The notes under the pieces: generated by a model | Database searches by the model: none | What the model was told of the DNA's origin: nothing | What the model saw: only the letters and a program-made list of their open reading frames with translations | Assembly: GCA_905215105.1 (NCBI GenBank) | Contig: CAJMOI010000053.1 | Span: 1-11,696 of the forward strand | Direction: 5' to 3' | Origin: an uncultured bacterium | Lineage (GTDB): Bacteria; Bacillota; Clostridia; Oscillospirales; Acutalibacteraceae | DNA: 11,696 nt | Program-made: the position numbers and the translations under genes | In this document: positions 1 to 6,828 of the stretch, piece by piece | Layout of the letters: the number at the start of each line of letters is the position of its first letter | Position numbering within the stretch: position 1 is the stretch's first letter

Positions 1-18
1 ATGTGTTGTATCTTATGA

Positions 19-282
19 ACCGCTTTACGGTCTGCTTCGGCGGCGTATGGAGACGATCTGTTTGCATTGCTGAAAAAGCAATCCCCGGAAAAATTGCCCC
101 GTCTGTATGCCTGCTGTGGTCTGGATGACCGTTTTCTGGAGGACAACCGCCGGTTCCGCTCCCTGGCACAGGAACAGGGAATCGCTCTGGACTATGAGGA
201 AGCACCTGGAAATCATGAATGGGATTTTTGGGACAGGCATATCCGGAAAGCCATCAGCTGGATGCTGCCGGAACACCGGTAA
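19..282 (+). CDS. C-terminal part of an esterase (alpha/beta hydrolase, esterase D / tributyrin esterase type), partial
   Basis: This is the end of a cytoplasmic serine esterase of the putative esterase (esterase D / S-formylglutathione hydrolase-like) family. The visible part has the family's C-terminal landmarks: a GLDDRFLEDN stretch around the catalytic Asp and GNHEWDFWD, which holds the catalytic His. The nucleophile Ser lies upstream of the window. The frame is open only from position 19, because TGA at 16-18 interrupts it. In another frame, positions 3-47 encode a peptide ending in FGG, while GDDLFALLKK follows in the present frame from position 49. Homologues have FG followed by a DLFAL-like stretch, so a frameshift near 40-50 is plausible: a real pseudogene, or a sequence error close to the window end. 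The gene ends at TAA 280-282, and nothing shows it shares a transcript with nrdD. The family is fairly clear; the substrate is not. Confidence 0.6.
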   Translation, partial: TALRSASAAYGDDLFALLKKQSPEKLPRLYACCGLDDRFLEDNRRFRSLAQEQGIALDYEEAPGNHEWDFWDRHIRKAISWMLPEHR

Positions 283-349
283 GTGCTGCATTTTTTCGAT
301 TTTTATCCTGTGCCCGAGAAATGAACGATTTGCGGAGTGTTTTGAGCAA

Positions 350-365
350 TCTCTACAAATTGATA
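350..365 (+). promoter_or_regulatory. Candidate upstream NrdR box (degenerate)
   Basis: This 16-bp site contains ACAAATTG and matches about half of the remembered NrdR consensus (acaCAATATATTGtgt). It is weak alone. Its start lies exactly 31 bp before the much better box at 381, three helical turns away, which is the usual spacing of paired NrdR boxes. It sits just upstream of the -35 element. The call rests on the pairing. Confidence 0.4.
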
Positions 366-373
366 GAAACCTC

Positions 374-402
374 TTTACAGACACAACATGTTGTATTATA
401 AT
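374..402 (+). promoter_or_regulatory. Sigma-A promoter of nrdD
   Basis: TTTACA at 374-379 and a perfect TATAAT at 397-402 are separated by 17 bp. Transcription should start near 409, giving a leader of about 150 nt before the nrdD start codon. The spacer is filled by an NrdR-like palindrome at 381-396, so a bound repressor would block RNA polymerase directly. Confidence 0.75.
381..396 (+). promoter_or_regulatory. NrdR box (ribonucleotide reductase repressor operator)
   Basis: ACACAACATGTTGTAT contains a perfect 12-bp inverted repeat (ACAACA/TGTTGT) and follows the NrdR-box pattern of ACAC, an A/T-rich centre and GT. It exactly occupies the 17-bp promoter spacer minus one base. NrdR is a zinc-ribbon/ATP-cone repressor that senses ATP/dATP and controls RNR operons in most bacteria. 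Position, symmetry and the downstream RNR gene agree; the regulator's own gene is not in the window. Confidence 0.65.
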
Positions 403-435
403 AAGAGTCGTTCCCCGAAATCTGCTGCTGTGGAC

Positions 436-526
436 ATCCGGCGCGGATGCCGCAGGTTTCGGAATGATTTCAGAAAATCCGGCGACGGCCGGGCCGCAGA
501 CACCAGAAGCCTGCGGCGCCTTTTTT
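436..526 (+). promoter_or_regulatory. Structured attenuator leader of nrdD, possibly a shortened cobalamin riboswitch
   Basis: The nrdD leader can form two exclusive structures. GCCGCAG at 493-499 pairs with CTGCGGC at 511-517 and is followed by T6 at 521-526, an intrinsic terminator. Alternatively GCCGCAGG at 449-456 pairs perfectly with CCTGCGGC at 510-517, destroying the terminator and enclosing 457-509. Inside are smaller stems: CGGA 460-463 with TCCG 478-481, and CCGGC 479-483 with GCCGG 488-492. In order, the segments GCAGG, GGAAT, AAAATCCGG, GACGGCC with GCCGCAG, and CCAGAAG-CCTGC resemble the conserved blocks of cobalamin riboswitches, including a B12-box-like 3' end. The block equivalent to GCCACTG...GGGAAGGC seems absent. 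Attenuation is well supported by the pairing; the ligand is conjecture. Confidence 0.5.
491..526 (+). terminator. Intrinsic terminator inside the nrdD leader
   Basis: A 7-bp G+C-rich stem (493-499 with 511-517) has an 11-nt loop and can be extended by GG 491-492 with CC 519-520 around a bulged G. It leads straight into TTTTTT at 521-526. It lies between the promoter and the nrdD Shine-Dalgarno sequence, so it must be conditional if the promoter at 374-402 drives nrdD. Confidence 0.65.
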
Positions 527-561
527 GAAAATGGAGAAACTACCGAAGGAGGCTGCCGGAA

Positions 562-2874
562 TTGGTTCAGAAGACCACTCATGTAAAATCCATTATCAAA
601 CGCAACGGGACAGAGGTTCCCTTTGATTCCAATAAGATCCGCACTGCTATTTTCAAGGCGAATTCCCATATTGTAGGGGAGAAGATCTCCGACGAACAGC
701 TGGATGAAATCACCCTGCTGGTGGTGGCGGTTCACGATGAAGCAGGCGTTACCCCCACGGTGGAACAGGTGCAGGATACCGTTGAGGAGAAGCTCATTGA
801 GTTTGACCTTCCCAAAACCGCCAAAGCCTACATCCTGTATCGCGCCGAGCATCAGAAGATGCGGGAAATGGACGCCAACCTGATGAAGATTTACGAGCAT
901 CTGACCTTCCGGCCCAGCGCAGACGTGGACCTGAAGCGGGAGAACGCCAACATCGACGCAGACACCGCCATGGGCACCATGCTGAAATACGGCTCCGAAG
1001 GTGCAAAGGCCTTCTATGACGAATATGTGATTCCGAAAGAGATTGCACAGGCACACCTCAACGGCGATATCCATATTCACGACAAGGATTTTTACGCTCT
1101 GACCGAAACCTGCTGTCAGATCAACCTGCTGAAGCTGTTCCACGGCGGTTTCTCCACCGGTCATGGCTACCTGCGGGAGCCCAATGACATCCGCAGTTAT
1201 TCCGCACTGGCCTGTATCGCCATTCAGGCCAACCAGAACGAAATGCACGGCGGCCAGAGTATTCCCAACTTCGATTATTGCATGGCGCCCGGCGTGGCAA
1301 AGACCTATCGGAAACTGTACTTTAAGGCTCTGACCCAGTATCTCCAGCTTCATGAGTCTCTGTCTTCCCAAGACGCCGCCGCGCTGGTGCAGGCTGTGAA
1401 ACAGGATCTGGGCACCGATATTACCCTGAGCACTTCCGGAGAATACGGAAAGCGGCTGGTGCAGTACCTGCCTGCCCATCAGCAGCAGGGCGGCTATCAG
1501 CCCATTTACGCACAGACGGCGGAAGCTGCTCACCGCTATGCCTGCCAGACGGCCTGGGACGAAACCGATAACGCCACCTATCAGGCCATGGAAGCACTGG
1601 TGCACAATCTGAACACCATGAACTCCCGCGCCGGTGCACAGGTGCCCTTCAGCTCCCTGAACTACGGCACCGATACCAGCGCCGAGGCCAGAATGGCCAT
1701 CCGGAACCTGCTGCTGGCCACCGAAGCCGGTCTGGGCGACGGAGAAACCCCCATTTTCCCGGTGCAGATCTTCAAGGTAAAGGAAGGCGTCAACTACAAT
1801 CCCGACGACCCCAACTATGACCTGTTCAAGCTGGCCATCCGGGTTTCCGCCAAGCGGCTGTTCCCCAATTTCAGCTTCCTGGATGCTCCCTTTAACCTGC
1901 AATATTACAAGCCCGGCGACTATGACAGTGAAGTGGCCTATATGGGCTGCCGTACCCGCGTCATGGGCAATACCTATGACCCCAACCGGGAAGTGACCTG
2001 CGGCCGCGGCAACCTGAGCTTTACTTCTATTAACCTGCCCCGTCTGGGCATTGAAGCCAAAGGTGATATCAGGAAATTCTATGAAATGCTGGACGACCGC
2101 ATTGATCTGGTCATCGAGCAGCTGCTCCACCGGTTCAAGATTCAGTGCAGCAAGAAGGTTTACAACTATCCTTTCCTCATGGGACAGGGCGTCTGGATTG
2201 ATTCTGAAAAGCTGAACCGGGACGACACGGTGGCAGAAGTGCTGAAGCACGGCACCCTGAGCATCGGCTTTATCGGTCTGGCGGAAACTTTGAAGGTTCT
2301 CACCGGCAAACACCACGGTGAGAGCGAGGAGAGCCAGAAGCTGGGTCTGGAAATCATCAGCCATATGCGCAAGCGCATGGATGACGAGTCTGAAAAGACC
2401 CGCCTGAACTGGAGCCTGCTGGCTACCCCGGCCGAGGGCCTGAGCGGACGGTTTGTCCGGATTGACGCCAAGAAATACGGCAAGATTCCCGGCGTAACCG
2501 ACCGCGAGTATTACACCAACTCCTTCCATGTGCCGGTATACTATCCCATCAGCGCATACCGGAAGATTCAGCTGGAAGCTCCTTATCACGCCCTGACTAA
2601 CGCCGGTCACATCAGCTATGTGGAGATGGACGGCGATGCCTGCAAGAATCTGGACGCCTTTGAGAGCGTCATCCGCTGTATGAAGGAAGCCGGAATCGGC
2701 TATGGTTCCGTGAACCATCCCGTTGACCGCGATCCGGTCTGCGGCTATAACGGCATCATCGGTGAAGTTTGTCCCCGCTGCGGCCGCCGTGCAGGTGAGC
2801 CGGTCAGCCGGGAAAAGCTGGATGAACTGCGGAAGAAATACCCCAATGTTCCCCAGTATCACTATGACTGCTGA
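562..2874 (+). CDS. nrdD: Anaerobic (class III) ribonucleoside-triphosphate reductase, large protein without its glycyl radical domain
   Basis: This oxygen-sensitive cytoplasmic enzyme reduces ribonucleoside triphosphates to dNTPs with a thiyl radical. The 770-aa product has an N-terminal ATP-cone (about residues 6-100) for allosteric control, followed by the barrel domain. TCCQIN (C184/C185) and MGCR (C463, the likely thiyl cysteine) are visible. The end has a zinc-ribbon-like DPVCGYNG...CPRCGR (C727, C737, C740) and terminates in Cys770. The expected C-terminal RRxTGYLVG radical loop is missing; it is encoded by the next gene in another frame. The TTG start at 562 is chosen because GAAGGAGG at 545-552 precedes it by 9 nt and the ATP-cone begins directly after it. 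Expression should respond to NrdR and the leader attenuator. The activase gene nrdG is not nearby. VCGY could be mistaken for the radical site, but its context is the zinc ribbon. Confidence 0.93.
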   Translation: MVQKTTHVKSIIKRNGTEVPFDSNKIRTAIFKANSHIVGEKISDEQLDEITLLVVAVHDEAGVTPTVEQVQDTVEEKLIEFDLPKTAKAYILYRAEHQKMREMDANLMKIYEHLTFRPSADVDLKRENANIDADTAMGTMLKYGSEGAKAFYDEYVIPKEIAQAHLNGDIHIHDKDFYALTETCCQINLLKLFHGGFSTGHGYLREPNDIRSYSALACIAIQANQNEMHGGQSIPNFDYCMAPGVAKTYRKLYFKALTQYLQLHESLSSQDAAALVQAVKQDLGTDITLSTSGEYGKRLVQYLPAHQQQGGYQPIYAQTAEAAHRYACQTAWDETDNATYQAMEALVHNLNTMNSRAGAQVPFSSLNYGTDTSAEARMAIRNLLLATEAGLGDGETPIFPVQIFKVKEGVNYNPDDPNYDLFKLAIRVSAKRLFPNFSFLDAPFNLQYYKPGDYDSEVAYMGCRTRVMGNTYDPNREVTCGRGNLSFTSINLPRLGIEAKGDIRKFYEMLDDRIDLVIEQLLHRFKIQCSKKVYNYPFLMGQGVWIDSEKLNRDDTVAEVLKHGTLSIGFIGLAETLKVLTGKHHGESEESQKLGLEIISHMRKRMDDESEKTRLNWSLLATPAEGLSGRFVRIDAKKYGKIPGVTDREYYTNSFHVPVYYPISAYRKIQLEAPYHALTNAGHISYVEMDGDACKNLDAFESVIRCMKEAGIGYGSVNHPVDRDPVCGYNGIIGEVCPRCGRRAGEPVSREKLDELRKKYPNVPQYHYDC

Positions 2875-2929
2875 GGCAAAACGAATATTACAACAAAATC
2901 AAAATGAAAATACAAGGAGGACCCGTATC

Positions 2930-3097
2930 ATGACTGAGATGAGAAACCACAACGAAGAGAAGGCCATCGGCGAGGGCGTGGGCTTTGAGCGTATCCGCCG
3001 CATCACCGGTTATCTGGTAGGCACCACCGACCGCTGGAACAACGCCAAGCGCGCAGAAGAGCACGACCGCGTGAAGCACACTATCGGCAGACCGTAA
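2930..3097 (+). CDS. Stand-alone glycyl radical domain of class III ribonucleotide reductase (55 aa)
   Basis: The 55-residue product contains GFERIRRITGYLVG (residues 18-31) and then a DRWNNAKRAEEHDRVKH tail. That is the C-terminal glycyl radical segment normally fused to NrdD in Firmicutes; Gly27 in TGY is the predicted radical carrier. The first ~17 residues are polar and probably flexible. The ATG at 2930 has its own AAGGAGG (2914-2920) with a 9-nt spacer. The frame differs from nrdD, whose TGA at 2872-2874 leaves a 55-nt A-rich gap, so this is a separately translated protein and not a read-through tail. It should bind the NrdD barrel and be activated by NrdG, as the spare-part protein GrcA (YfiD) does for pyruvate formate-lyase. 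A strong terminator follows at 3109-3138. Short orphan proteins of this kind are, to my recollection, annotated in Clostridia, but I know of no functional study. Confidence 0.85.
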   Translation: MTEMRNHNEEKAIGEGVGFERIRRITGYLVGTTDRWNNAKRAEEHDRVKHTIGRP

Positions 3098-3108
3098 GAA
3101 ACGAACAG

Positions 3109-3138
3109 ACAGGGCTGAGCAATCGGCCCTGTTTTTTT
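3109..3138 (+). terminator. Intrinsic terminator of the nrdD operon
   Basis: A perfect 7-bp stem, ACAGGGC 3109-3115 with GCCCTGT 3126-3132, has a 10-nt loop and is followed by a run of seven T (3132-3138). It lies 11 nt after the stop codon of the glycyl radical gene and ends that transcription unit. Confidence 0.9.
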
Positions 3139-3292
3139 GCGGAAAATTGGATTTCAAAATCTTGTTCTGTCTATTTCTATTCTTAAGTTTGGCGCTCTGA
3201 TTGTTCACGCGGCCTTCGGATGCTCTTGCAGCGCGGACAAAAACAAAAATATGTCCGGGTTCGGCAAAGGGGAAGATTTTTTATAAAATTTG

Positions 3293-3321
3293 TTGTACTT
3301 ATCCGGCAAAACGTGTATAAT
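3293..3321 (+). promoter_or_regulatory. Sigma-A promoter of glyA
   Basis: TTGTAC at 3293-3298 and a perfect TATAAT at 3316-3321 are 17 bp apart, so transcription would start near 3328. The short leader (about 60 nt) holds a small hairpin, TGCGC 3333-3337 with GCGCA 3342-3346. I see no riboswitch there. Between the preceding terminator and this promoter (3139-3290) I see no gene, only A/T-rich sequence and short imperfect stems. Confidence 0.7.
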
Positions 3322-3389
3322 AATTGCGATAGTGCGCTAAAGCGCAGGCTTTTGGGCACGGAGAATCTGGCAAGAGCAGGAGGATTACT

Positions 3390-4643
3390 ATGTATCAGGA
3401 CATGATGGATACCATCGGATTTGTTTCCGCTTATGACCCCGAAGTGGCAGAGGCCATGAATCTGGAACTGGGCCGCCAGCGCCGGAATCTGGAGCTGATT
3501 GCCTCTGAAAATATCGTTTCCCCCGCTGTGATGGCAGCCATGGGCAGCATTCTCACCAATAAATACGCCGAAGGATATCCCGGAAAGCGCTATTACGGCG
3601 GCTGTCAGTATGTGGACATTGTGGAAGAAATCGCCAGAAAGCGCGCCTGTGAGCTGTTCGGCGCGGATCACGCCAATGTGCAGCCTCATTCCGGTGCACA
3701 GGCCAATATGGCGGTTTATTTTGCCCTGCTCAAGCCCGGCGATACCGTTATGGGCATGAATCTGGCAGAAGGCGGACACCTGACCCATGGTTCTCCCGTG
3801 AACATGTCCGGCAGCTATTTCAACTTTGTGCCCTATGGCGTGGACCCGGAGACTCACTATATCGACTATGAGAAGCTCCATGCACAGGCTATGGAAGTCA
3901 AGCCCAAAATGATCGTGGCCGGCGCCAGCGCTTACCCCAGAGTCATTGATTTTGAAAAGCTCCGCGCCATCTGTGACGACTGCGGCGCCTATCTGATGGT
4001 GGACATGGCTCACATTGCCGGTCTGGTGGCAGCCGGACAGCACCCCAACCCGGTGCCGTGGGCAGATGTGGTGACCACCACCACCCATAAGACCCTCCGC
4101 GGCCCCAGAGGCGGCCTGATTCTTTGCAAGGAAGAATATGCAAAGGCCATCGACAAGGCTATTTTCCCCGGAACCCAGGGCGGCCCGCTGATGCACATTA
4201 TTGCCGGTAAAGCCGTTTGTTTCGGCGAGGCTCTCAAGCCCGAGTTCAAGGACTATGGCCGCCGCATTGTGGAAAACGCACAGGCACTGGCCAATGGTCT
4301 GCTGTCCCGCGGTCTGAAGCTGGTTTCCGGCGGCACCGATAATCACCTGATGCTGCTGAACCTGACCGGTATGGAACTGACCGGCAAGGAGCTGGAGCAC
4401 CGTCTGGACGAGGTGTATATCACCGCTAATAAGAACACCGTTCCCAATGAGCAGCGCAGCCCCTTTGTCACCAGCGGCGTCCGTCTGGGTACGCCTGCTG
4501 TCACCACCCGCGGCCTGAACACCGAGGACATGGATGTCATTGCCCAGTGCATCGCCATGGTGGTGGAGGACTTCGACGCCAACGCCGACAAGGTTCGGGA
4601 AATGGTGAATGGCCTGTGCGCCAAATATCCGCTGTATTGCTGA
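3390..4643 (+). CDS. glyA: Serine hydroxymethyltransferase
   Basis: This cytoplasmic PLP enzyme interconverts serine plus tetrahydrofolate with glycine plus 5,10-methylene-tetrahydrofolate, the main one-carbon source for purines, dTMP and methionine. The 417-aa length is standard for the bacterial enzyme. Visible family marks include [14 protein letters not shown] near the N-terminus, [16 protein letters not shown] in the substrate region, and [13 protein letters not shown], where Lys234 should form the Schiff base with PLP. ATG 3390 has AGGAGG at 3378-3383, 6 nt upstream, and its own promoter. The gene stands alone between the nrdD terminator and a palindromic repeat. No clear T-rich terminator follows; the repeat hairpins at 4702-4770 may end or stabilise the mRNA. 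The neighbouring nrdD also serves DNA precursor synthesis, but separate signals argue against one operon. Confidence 0.97.
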   Translation: MYQDMMDTIGFVSAYDPEVAEAMNLELGRQRRNLELIASENIVSPAVMAAMGSILTNKYAEGYPGKRYYGGCQYVDIVEEIARKRACELFGADHANVQPHSGAQANMAVYFALLKPGDTVMGMNLAEGGHLTHGSPVNMSGSYFNFVPYGVDPETHYIDYEKLHAQAMEVKPKMIVAGASAYPRVIDFEKLRAICDDCGAYLMVDMAHIAGLVAAGQHPNPVPWADVVTTTTHKTLRGPRGGLILCKEEYAKAIDKAIFPGTQGGPLMHIIAGKAVCFGEALKPEFKDYGRRIVENAQALANGLLSRGLKLVSGGTDNHLMLLNLTGMELTGKELEHRLDEVYITANKNTVPNEQRSPFVTSGVRLGTPAVTTRGLNTEDMDVIAQCIAMVVEDFDANADKVREMVNGLCAKYPLYC

Positions 4644-4701
4644 GTCTGTTTCTGCGGGAACGCGCATAAGAATAGAACGGCAGGCGGGATAGACCTCGCA
4701 T

Positions 4702-4770
4702 GGGGGAGTATTTATCAGATGACTCCCTCCGTCACGCCTGCGCCGTGCCACCTCCCTCCATGAGGGAGGC
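4702..4770. repeat. Palindromic intergenic repeat (REP-like)
   Basis: Three stem-loops follow one another: GGGAGT 4704-4709 with ACTCCC 4722-4727; CACG 4733-4736 with CGTG 4744-4747; and CCTCCCTC 4751-4758 with GAGGGAGG 4762-4769. From general knowledge, elements with this GGGAGT...ACTCCCTC...CCTCCCTC...GAGGGAGG layout are scattered between genes in many Oscillospirales genomes. Only one copy is in the window, so its repeat status is inferred. Without a T-run it is not a standard terminator. Confidence 0.55.
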
Positions 4771-4815
4771 ATTTAGGAATTTTCGTAGAATATTTCCCGG
4801 AAAGGAGGTGCTGCG

Positions 4816-6087
4816 GTGGCAGCTCCATTGGCGGACAGAATCCGCCCGAAAACACTGGAGGAAGTGGTCGGCCAGCGCCATTTGCTGGGCGAAGGCAAGG
4901 CCCTGCGCCGCATCATCGAATCCGGTGAAATTCCCAATATGGTGTTTTACGGCCCCTCCGGTGTGGGCAAAACCACCGTGGCCTCCATTATCGCAAAAAA
5001 CACCCACAAACGGCTGTGCAAGCTCAACGGCACCACCGCTTCCACGGCGGACATCCGGGATGTGATCGCCAGCACCAATACCCTGGACGGCATCAACGGC
5101 GTGCTGCTCTATCTGGACGAGATTCAGTATTTCAATAAAAAGCAGCAGCAGACTTTGCTGGAGTTTATCGAAAACGGAAGCATTACTCTCATTGCCTCCA
5201 CCACGGAAAACCCCTATTTTTATGTTTATAATGCCATCCTCAGCCGCTCCACGGTCTTTGAATTCAAACCGGTGGACAGCGGCGAGGTGGTTCCCGCTGT
5301 GAAACGGGCCTTTTCCCTGTTGGAAGAGGATCGGGAAGGGACATTTTCGCTGGAAGACGGCGTAGAGGAATACATCGCCACGGCCTGCGGCGGCGACGTG
5401 CGGAAAGCCATGAATGCCGTGGAGCTGTGCGCCCTGTCCGCCATTCCCCAGGATGGTGTGATTCCCGTTTCCATGGAGCTGGCCCGGGAGCTGACCCAGC
5501 GCAGCGCCATGCGGTATGACCGGGAAGGTGACGAGCACTATGATATTGTCTCCGCCTTTCAAAAGTCCATGCGGGGCAGCGACCCGGATGCGGCCATCCA
5601 CTATCTGGCGCGGCTGCTGGTGGCCGGGGATCTGGCTTCTGCCTGCCGCCGGCTCATGGTTTGTGCCTGTGAGGATGTAGGGCTGGCCTGGCCCCAGATT
5701 ATCCCCATTGTGAAAGCGGCAGTGGATGCAGCTATGATGGTGGGCTTGCCGGAAGCCCGGCTTCCGCTGGCAGATGCGGTGATTCTGGTGGCAACCGCTC
5801 CCAAATCCAATACCGCCCATAATGCCATCATTGCCGCCATGGCGGACGTGGAAAAGGGCAAGGTGGGGAGCATTCCCCGCCAGCTGCAAAACAAGCATTA
5901 TGACAGCGCAGAGGTGGAGAAAAAGGGACAGTTTTACAAATACCCCCACGACTATCCGGGCCGTTGGGTGGAGCAGCAGTATTTGCCGGATATCCTGAAG
6001 GACACCCAGTATTATGAATACGGCGACAATAAAAACGAACAGGCTTTCCGGGCTTACTGGGAAAAGATCAAGGGGAGCCGGTCCTGA
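4816..6087 (+). CDS. rarA: Replication-associated recombination protein A (AAA+ ATPase, RarA/MgsA family)
   Basis: RarA is a tetrameric AAA+ ATPase related to clamp-loader subunits and eukaryotic WRNIP1. It acts at stalled replication forks and single-strand gaps. The 423-aa product has the N-terminal [17 protein letters not shown] signature, Walker A GPSGVGKT (46-53), Walker B LLYLDEIQ (97-104), sensor-1 ASTTENPY (about 128-134) and a likely arginine finger in LSRS (R144). The C-terminal half has the helical lid/tetramerisation region with [13 protein letters not shown] and a late [25 protein letters not shown] stretch. GTG 4816 is preceded by AAAGGAGG at 4801-4808 with a 7-nt spacer, and the family signature begins at once. 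No good promoter is visible directly upstream. The next gene begins about 23 nt downstream and is probably co-transcribed. Confidence 0.95.
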   Translation: MAAPLADRIRPKTLEEVVGQRHLLGEGKALRRIIESGEIPNMVFYGPSGVGKTTVASIIAKNTHKRLCKLNGTTASTADIRDVIASTNTLDGINGVLLYLDEIQYFNKKQQQTLLEFIENGSITLIASTTENPYFYVYNAILSRSTVFEFKPVDSGEVVPAVKRAFSLLEEDREGTFSLEDGVEEYIATACGGDVRKAMNAVELCALSAIPQDGVIPVSMELARELTQRSAMRYDREGDEHYDIVSAFQKSMRGSDPDAAIHYLARLLVAGDLASACRRLMVCACEDVGLAWPQIIPIVKAAVDAAMMVGLPEARLPLADAVILVATAPKSNTAHNAIIAAMADVEKGKVGSIPRQLQNKHYDSAEVEKKGQFYKYPHDYPGRWVEQQYLPDILKDTQYYEYGDNKNEQAFRAYWEKIKGSRS

Positions 6088-6110
6088 GCAGTTTTTTGGA
6101 GGTGGAGTTT

Positions 6111-6770
6111 TTGGAACCGAACATTTTGCGGACGCTGTCCTATGGTATGTATGCCATCGGCGTCAAGGGGGACAACGGTCCCTCGGCCTGCATTGTAAAT
6201 ACGGTGATGCAGGTGACCAATACCGCTCCGCTGATGATTACCCTGAGCATGAGCCGGGATAATTACAGCTGTGAGTGTATTAAAAAGAATAAGCTGTTTA
6301 CCGTTGCCGTGCTGTCGGAGGATACTTCCGGCGCGGTGGTGGGGGCGCTGGGCTTTACTTCCGGAAAGAACGGGGGAAAGCTCACCAATATCCGCCACAA
6401 GGTTCTGCGGGAAGGGGTTCCGGTAATCCGGGAGGATATCTGCTGCTGGTTTTTGTGCCGGATGGTGGATTGCATGGAGAGCTCGACCCATACGCTGTTT
6501 CTGGCTGAAATCGTGGCCGGAAGCGAGCACACCCGCCGTAAGCCCATGACTTATGACTATTACCGTCAGGTCATCAAGGGAAGCGTCCCGAAAAACGCTC
6601 CGGTCTATCAGCCGCTTCGTCCCACCCACGATGGAAACGATGGGGAAACGCTGGTGTGCACGGTCTGCGGATATGTGTACAACGACCCGGATCTTTCCTT
6701 TGAAGAGCTGGGCGATGATTGGGTATGCCCCATCTGCGGGATGCCGAAAACGGCATTTGTGAGAAAATAA
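6111..6770 (+). CDS. Flavin reductase-rubredoxin fusion, similar to high-molecular-weight rubredoxin
   Basis: The 219-aa protein has an N-terminal flavin reductase-like domain (about residues 1-155, starting [15 protein letters not shown]) that should bind FMN. The C-terminal rubredoxin has Cys183, Cys186, Cys206 and Cys209 as iron ligands (CTVCGYVY and DDWVCPICG). This architecture matches Hrb of acetogens and clostridia, which passes electrons from NAD(P)H to A-type flavoproteins (FprA) that reduce NO or O2; the partner here is not encoded nearby. The rubredoxin loop between the two CxxC motifs is about ten residues shorter than in free rubredoxins. TTG 6111 is preferred because GGAGG at 6098-6102 lies 8 nt before it; an in-frame TTG at 6096 overlaps that site. 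The gene follows rarA closely, probably on one mRNA. The architecture is firm; the physiological partner is inferred. Confidence 0.85.
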   Translation: MEPNILRTLSYGMYAIGVKGDNGPSACIVNTVMQVTNTAPLMITLSMSRDNYSCECIKKNKLFTVAVLSEDTSGAVVGALGFTSGKNGGKLTNIRHKVLREGVPVIREDICCWFLCRMVDCMESSTHTLFLAEIVAGSEHTRRKPMTYDYYRQVIKGSVPKNAPVYQPLRPTHDGNDGETLVCTVCGYVYNDPDLSFEELGDDWVCPICGMPKTAFVRK

Positions 6771-6802
6771 ATTTGTTGATAAAAGCTCGCCTTTCGGTTT
6801 GA

Positions 6803-6824
6803 AAAAGCCGGAACCCGGGCTTTT
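6803..6824. terminator. Terminator-like hairpin after the rarA / rubredoxin fusion unit
   Basis: AAAAGCC 6803-6809 pairs with GGCTTTT 6818-6824 around an 8-nt loop. The stem is flanked by A and T runs, so it could act in both directions. It begins 32 nt after the stop codon of the fusion gene. The T-run is only four bases and is followed by G, so efficiency may be moderate. Confidence 0.6.
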
Positions 6825-6828
6825 GTTG

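Noticed and set aside
2739..2748. VCGY in NrdD as the glycyl radical site
   Set aside because: It resembles the RVCGYLG of E. coli NrdD, but its surroundings (DP before, NGII...CPRCGR after) are a zinc ribbon. The true RRITGYLVG loop is in the next gene.
25..2862. A 945-codon open frame on the minus strand across nrdD
   Set aside because: It is antisense to a clear NrdD with strong GC-rich third-position bias, which leaves the complementary frame open. Its translation matches no family I know and has no ribosome binding site.
2872..2930. Programmed frameshift joining nrdD to the glycyl radical gene
   Set aside because: There is no slippery sequence at the stop, 55 nt separate the ORFs, and the second has its own ATG and AAGGAGG.
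3192..3257. Structured RNA upstream of glyA (stems around a CTTCGG loop and CGGACA/TGTCCG)
   Set aside because: It lies before the glyA promoter, no promoter or T-run accompanies it, and the stems are short and imperfect.
4786..4791. TAGAAT as a -10 element for rarA
   Set aside because: No acceptable -35 hexamer lies 16-18 bp upstream; the sequence there is the arm of the palindromic repeat.
6096..6110. Five-residue N-terminal extension of the flavin reductase-rubredoxin protein
   Set aside because: The TTG at 6096 overlaps the GGAGG that fits the TTG at 6111, so 6096 has no ribosome binding site of its own.
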